Assembly (NCBI GenBank): GCA_951804985.1
Contig: OX638130.1
Location: forward strand, 122,649,593-122,713,592
DNA length: 64,000 nucleotides
DNA from: Dryomyza anilis
Taxonomy: Eukaryota; Arthropoda; Insecta; Diptera; Dryomyzidae
Direction of reading: 5' to 3'
A program made the translations under genes and the position numbers. Of the stretch, positions 63,358 to 64,000 are shown one piece after another (within the stretch, counting starts at the first letter, position 1; each line of letters begins with the position of its first letter). The notes beneath the pieces were generated by a model. That model worked only from the letters and a program-made list of their open reading frames with translations. It did not search any database and was not told where the DNA came from.

Positions 63358-64000
63358 TAACGACGTAAGCATGAAATCGACTAAAACGAGCACATAAATA
63401 AAATAATTCTCGGTTTTTATTTGCGTTATACGAATTGTAGTGAAGAGCTTAGGAGGTCGATATTCTTTAAAATAATATTTTGTTTTCGAAATGGAATATT
63501 TTAAATTCCGAGTACTATTTTTGCTATATTAATTTGGATCTTTATTAATTCTATCTATTACCCAATATGTATACAAAAAGCTATTTCAAGTTTATTGATT
63601 AATTTTACAAAAATTGTTTGTTGCAATGTAAAAGTTGAAATGTCATTCGCAAGGTAAACCCTTTCCCATTATTATTGATTTTAATATTGACCGCTTCCAA
63701 TAAATAACGATTTTGCAAATCAATAATTGAAACATTAAAATATATTTAACCTCTACAAGACAATTGCATTTATTTAAACAAATCTAAAATCGGCGTTGTT
63801 GAAGCATCTTTTCTTTTATATAAATTGCTTTTTTTTGTTATGAGGTGTTTGTTAATATCTAAAAGGTATTGGCAAAGCACTTTGGCCCCCTCTTGCAAGG
63901 CGATTAGGTTTTGTTATCGCCAATGAATAAAAACAACAACATTTTTCTATAAATATGCTATGTTTTATTGTAACACATAACTCGTAATCACTTCAAATAC

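Larger units (their letters stand above)
54530..64000 (+). other. kat80 intron 3 (5' 9.4 kb), repeat-rich
   Basis: No splice-compatible WD40 exon is seen. The intron holds MITE copies (55930, 62154, 62967), a word-repeat array (59480-60600), a SINE copy (61830) and a Helitron (63058). Some more complex, single-copy DNA at 57960-59200 could hold enhancers, but this is not shown. Confidence 0.6.

Overview
The window is nuclear DNA of an insect, most likely a higher fly (Diptera, Schizophora). It is AT-rich. Introns are mostly 50-75 nt with GT/AG ends. The Prosalpha4 and katanin p80 proteins resemble Drosophila orthologues along their length. The very repeat-rich intergenic DNA would suit a tephritid-like or other medium-to-large fly genome rather than Drosophila itself. 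The species is inferred only to this level.

Layout. 1-16.2 kb has no recognised protein gene. It holds an 18-bp minisatellite (twice), a 3.5-kb Helitron-like element swollen by a 15-bp minisatellite and four 275-bp repeats, small inverted-repeat elements, a SINE copy, a second Helitron and a fold-back element. 16.2-17.8 kb (-) codes for an unrecognised secreted Tyr/Pro-rich repeat protein, whose leader exon may lie near 22.0 kb. 18-29 kb is gene-poor and includes a 420-bp (GATA)n array. 29.1-31.1 kb (-) is an ERMARD homologue. 33.8-35.7 kb (+) is a complete family-1 glycosidase. 36.6-39.6 kb is a 3-kb inverted-repeat element. 40.4-48.3 kb (+) is an ANKLE1/LEM-3-type nuclease gene (ankyrin, LEM, GIY-YIG), whose 4-kb eighth intron collected a MITE, a Helitron, a LINE fragment and a SINE nested in the LINE. 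48.5-49.5 kb (-) is Prosalpha4, tail to tail with ANKLE1. 53.5 kb to beyond the window (+) is the 5' part of katanin p80. Its third intron is over 9 kb and fills the rest of the window with repeats.

The genes do not form one pathway. ANKLE1, Prosalpha4, ERMARD and kat80 are broadly expressed cell-maintenance genes. A GGCAACACTG-like motif occurs upstream of at least three of them. The glycosidase and the Tyr/Pro-rich protein are secreted products.

The most unusual material is mobile DNA: Helitron-like elements carrying the same minisatellite at different lengths, a tRNA-headed SINE with three copies, and a set of inverted-repeat elements that each amplify their own short, often palindromic word and several of which end in CCC/GGG.
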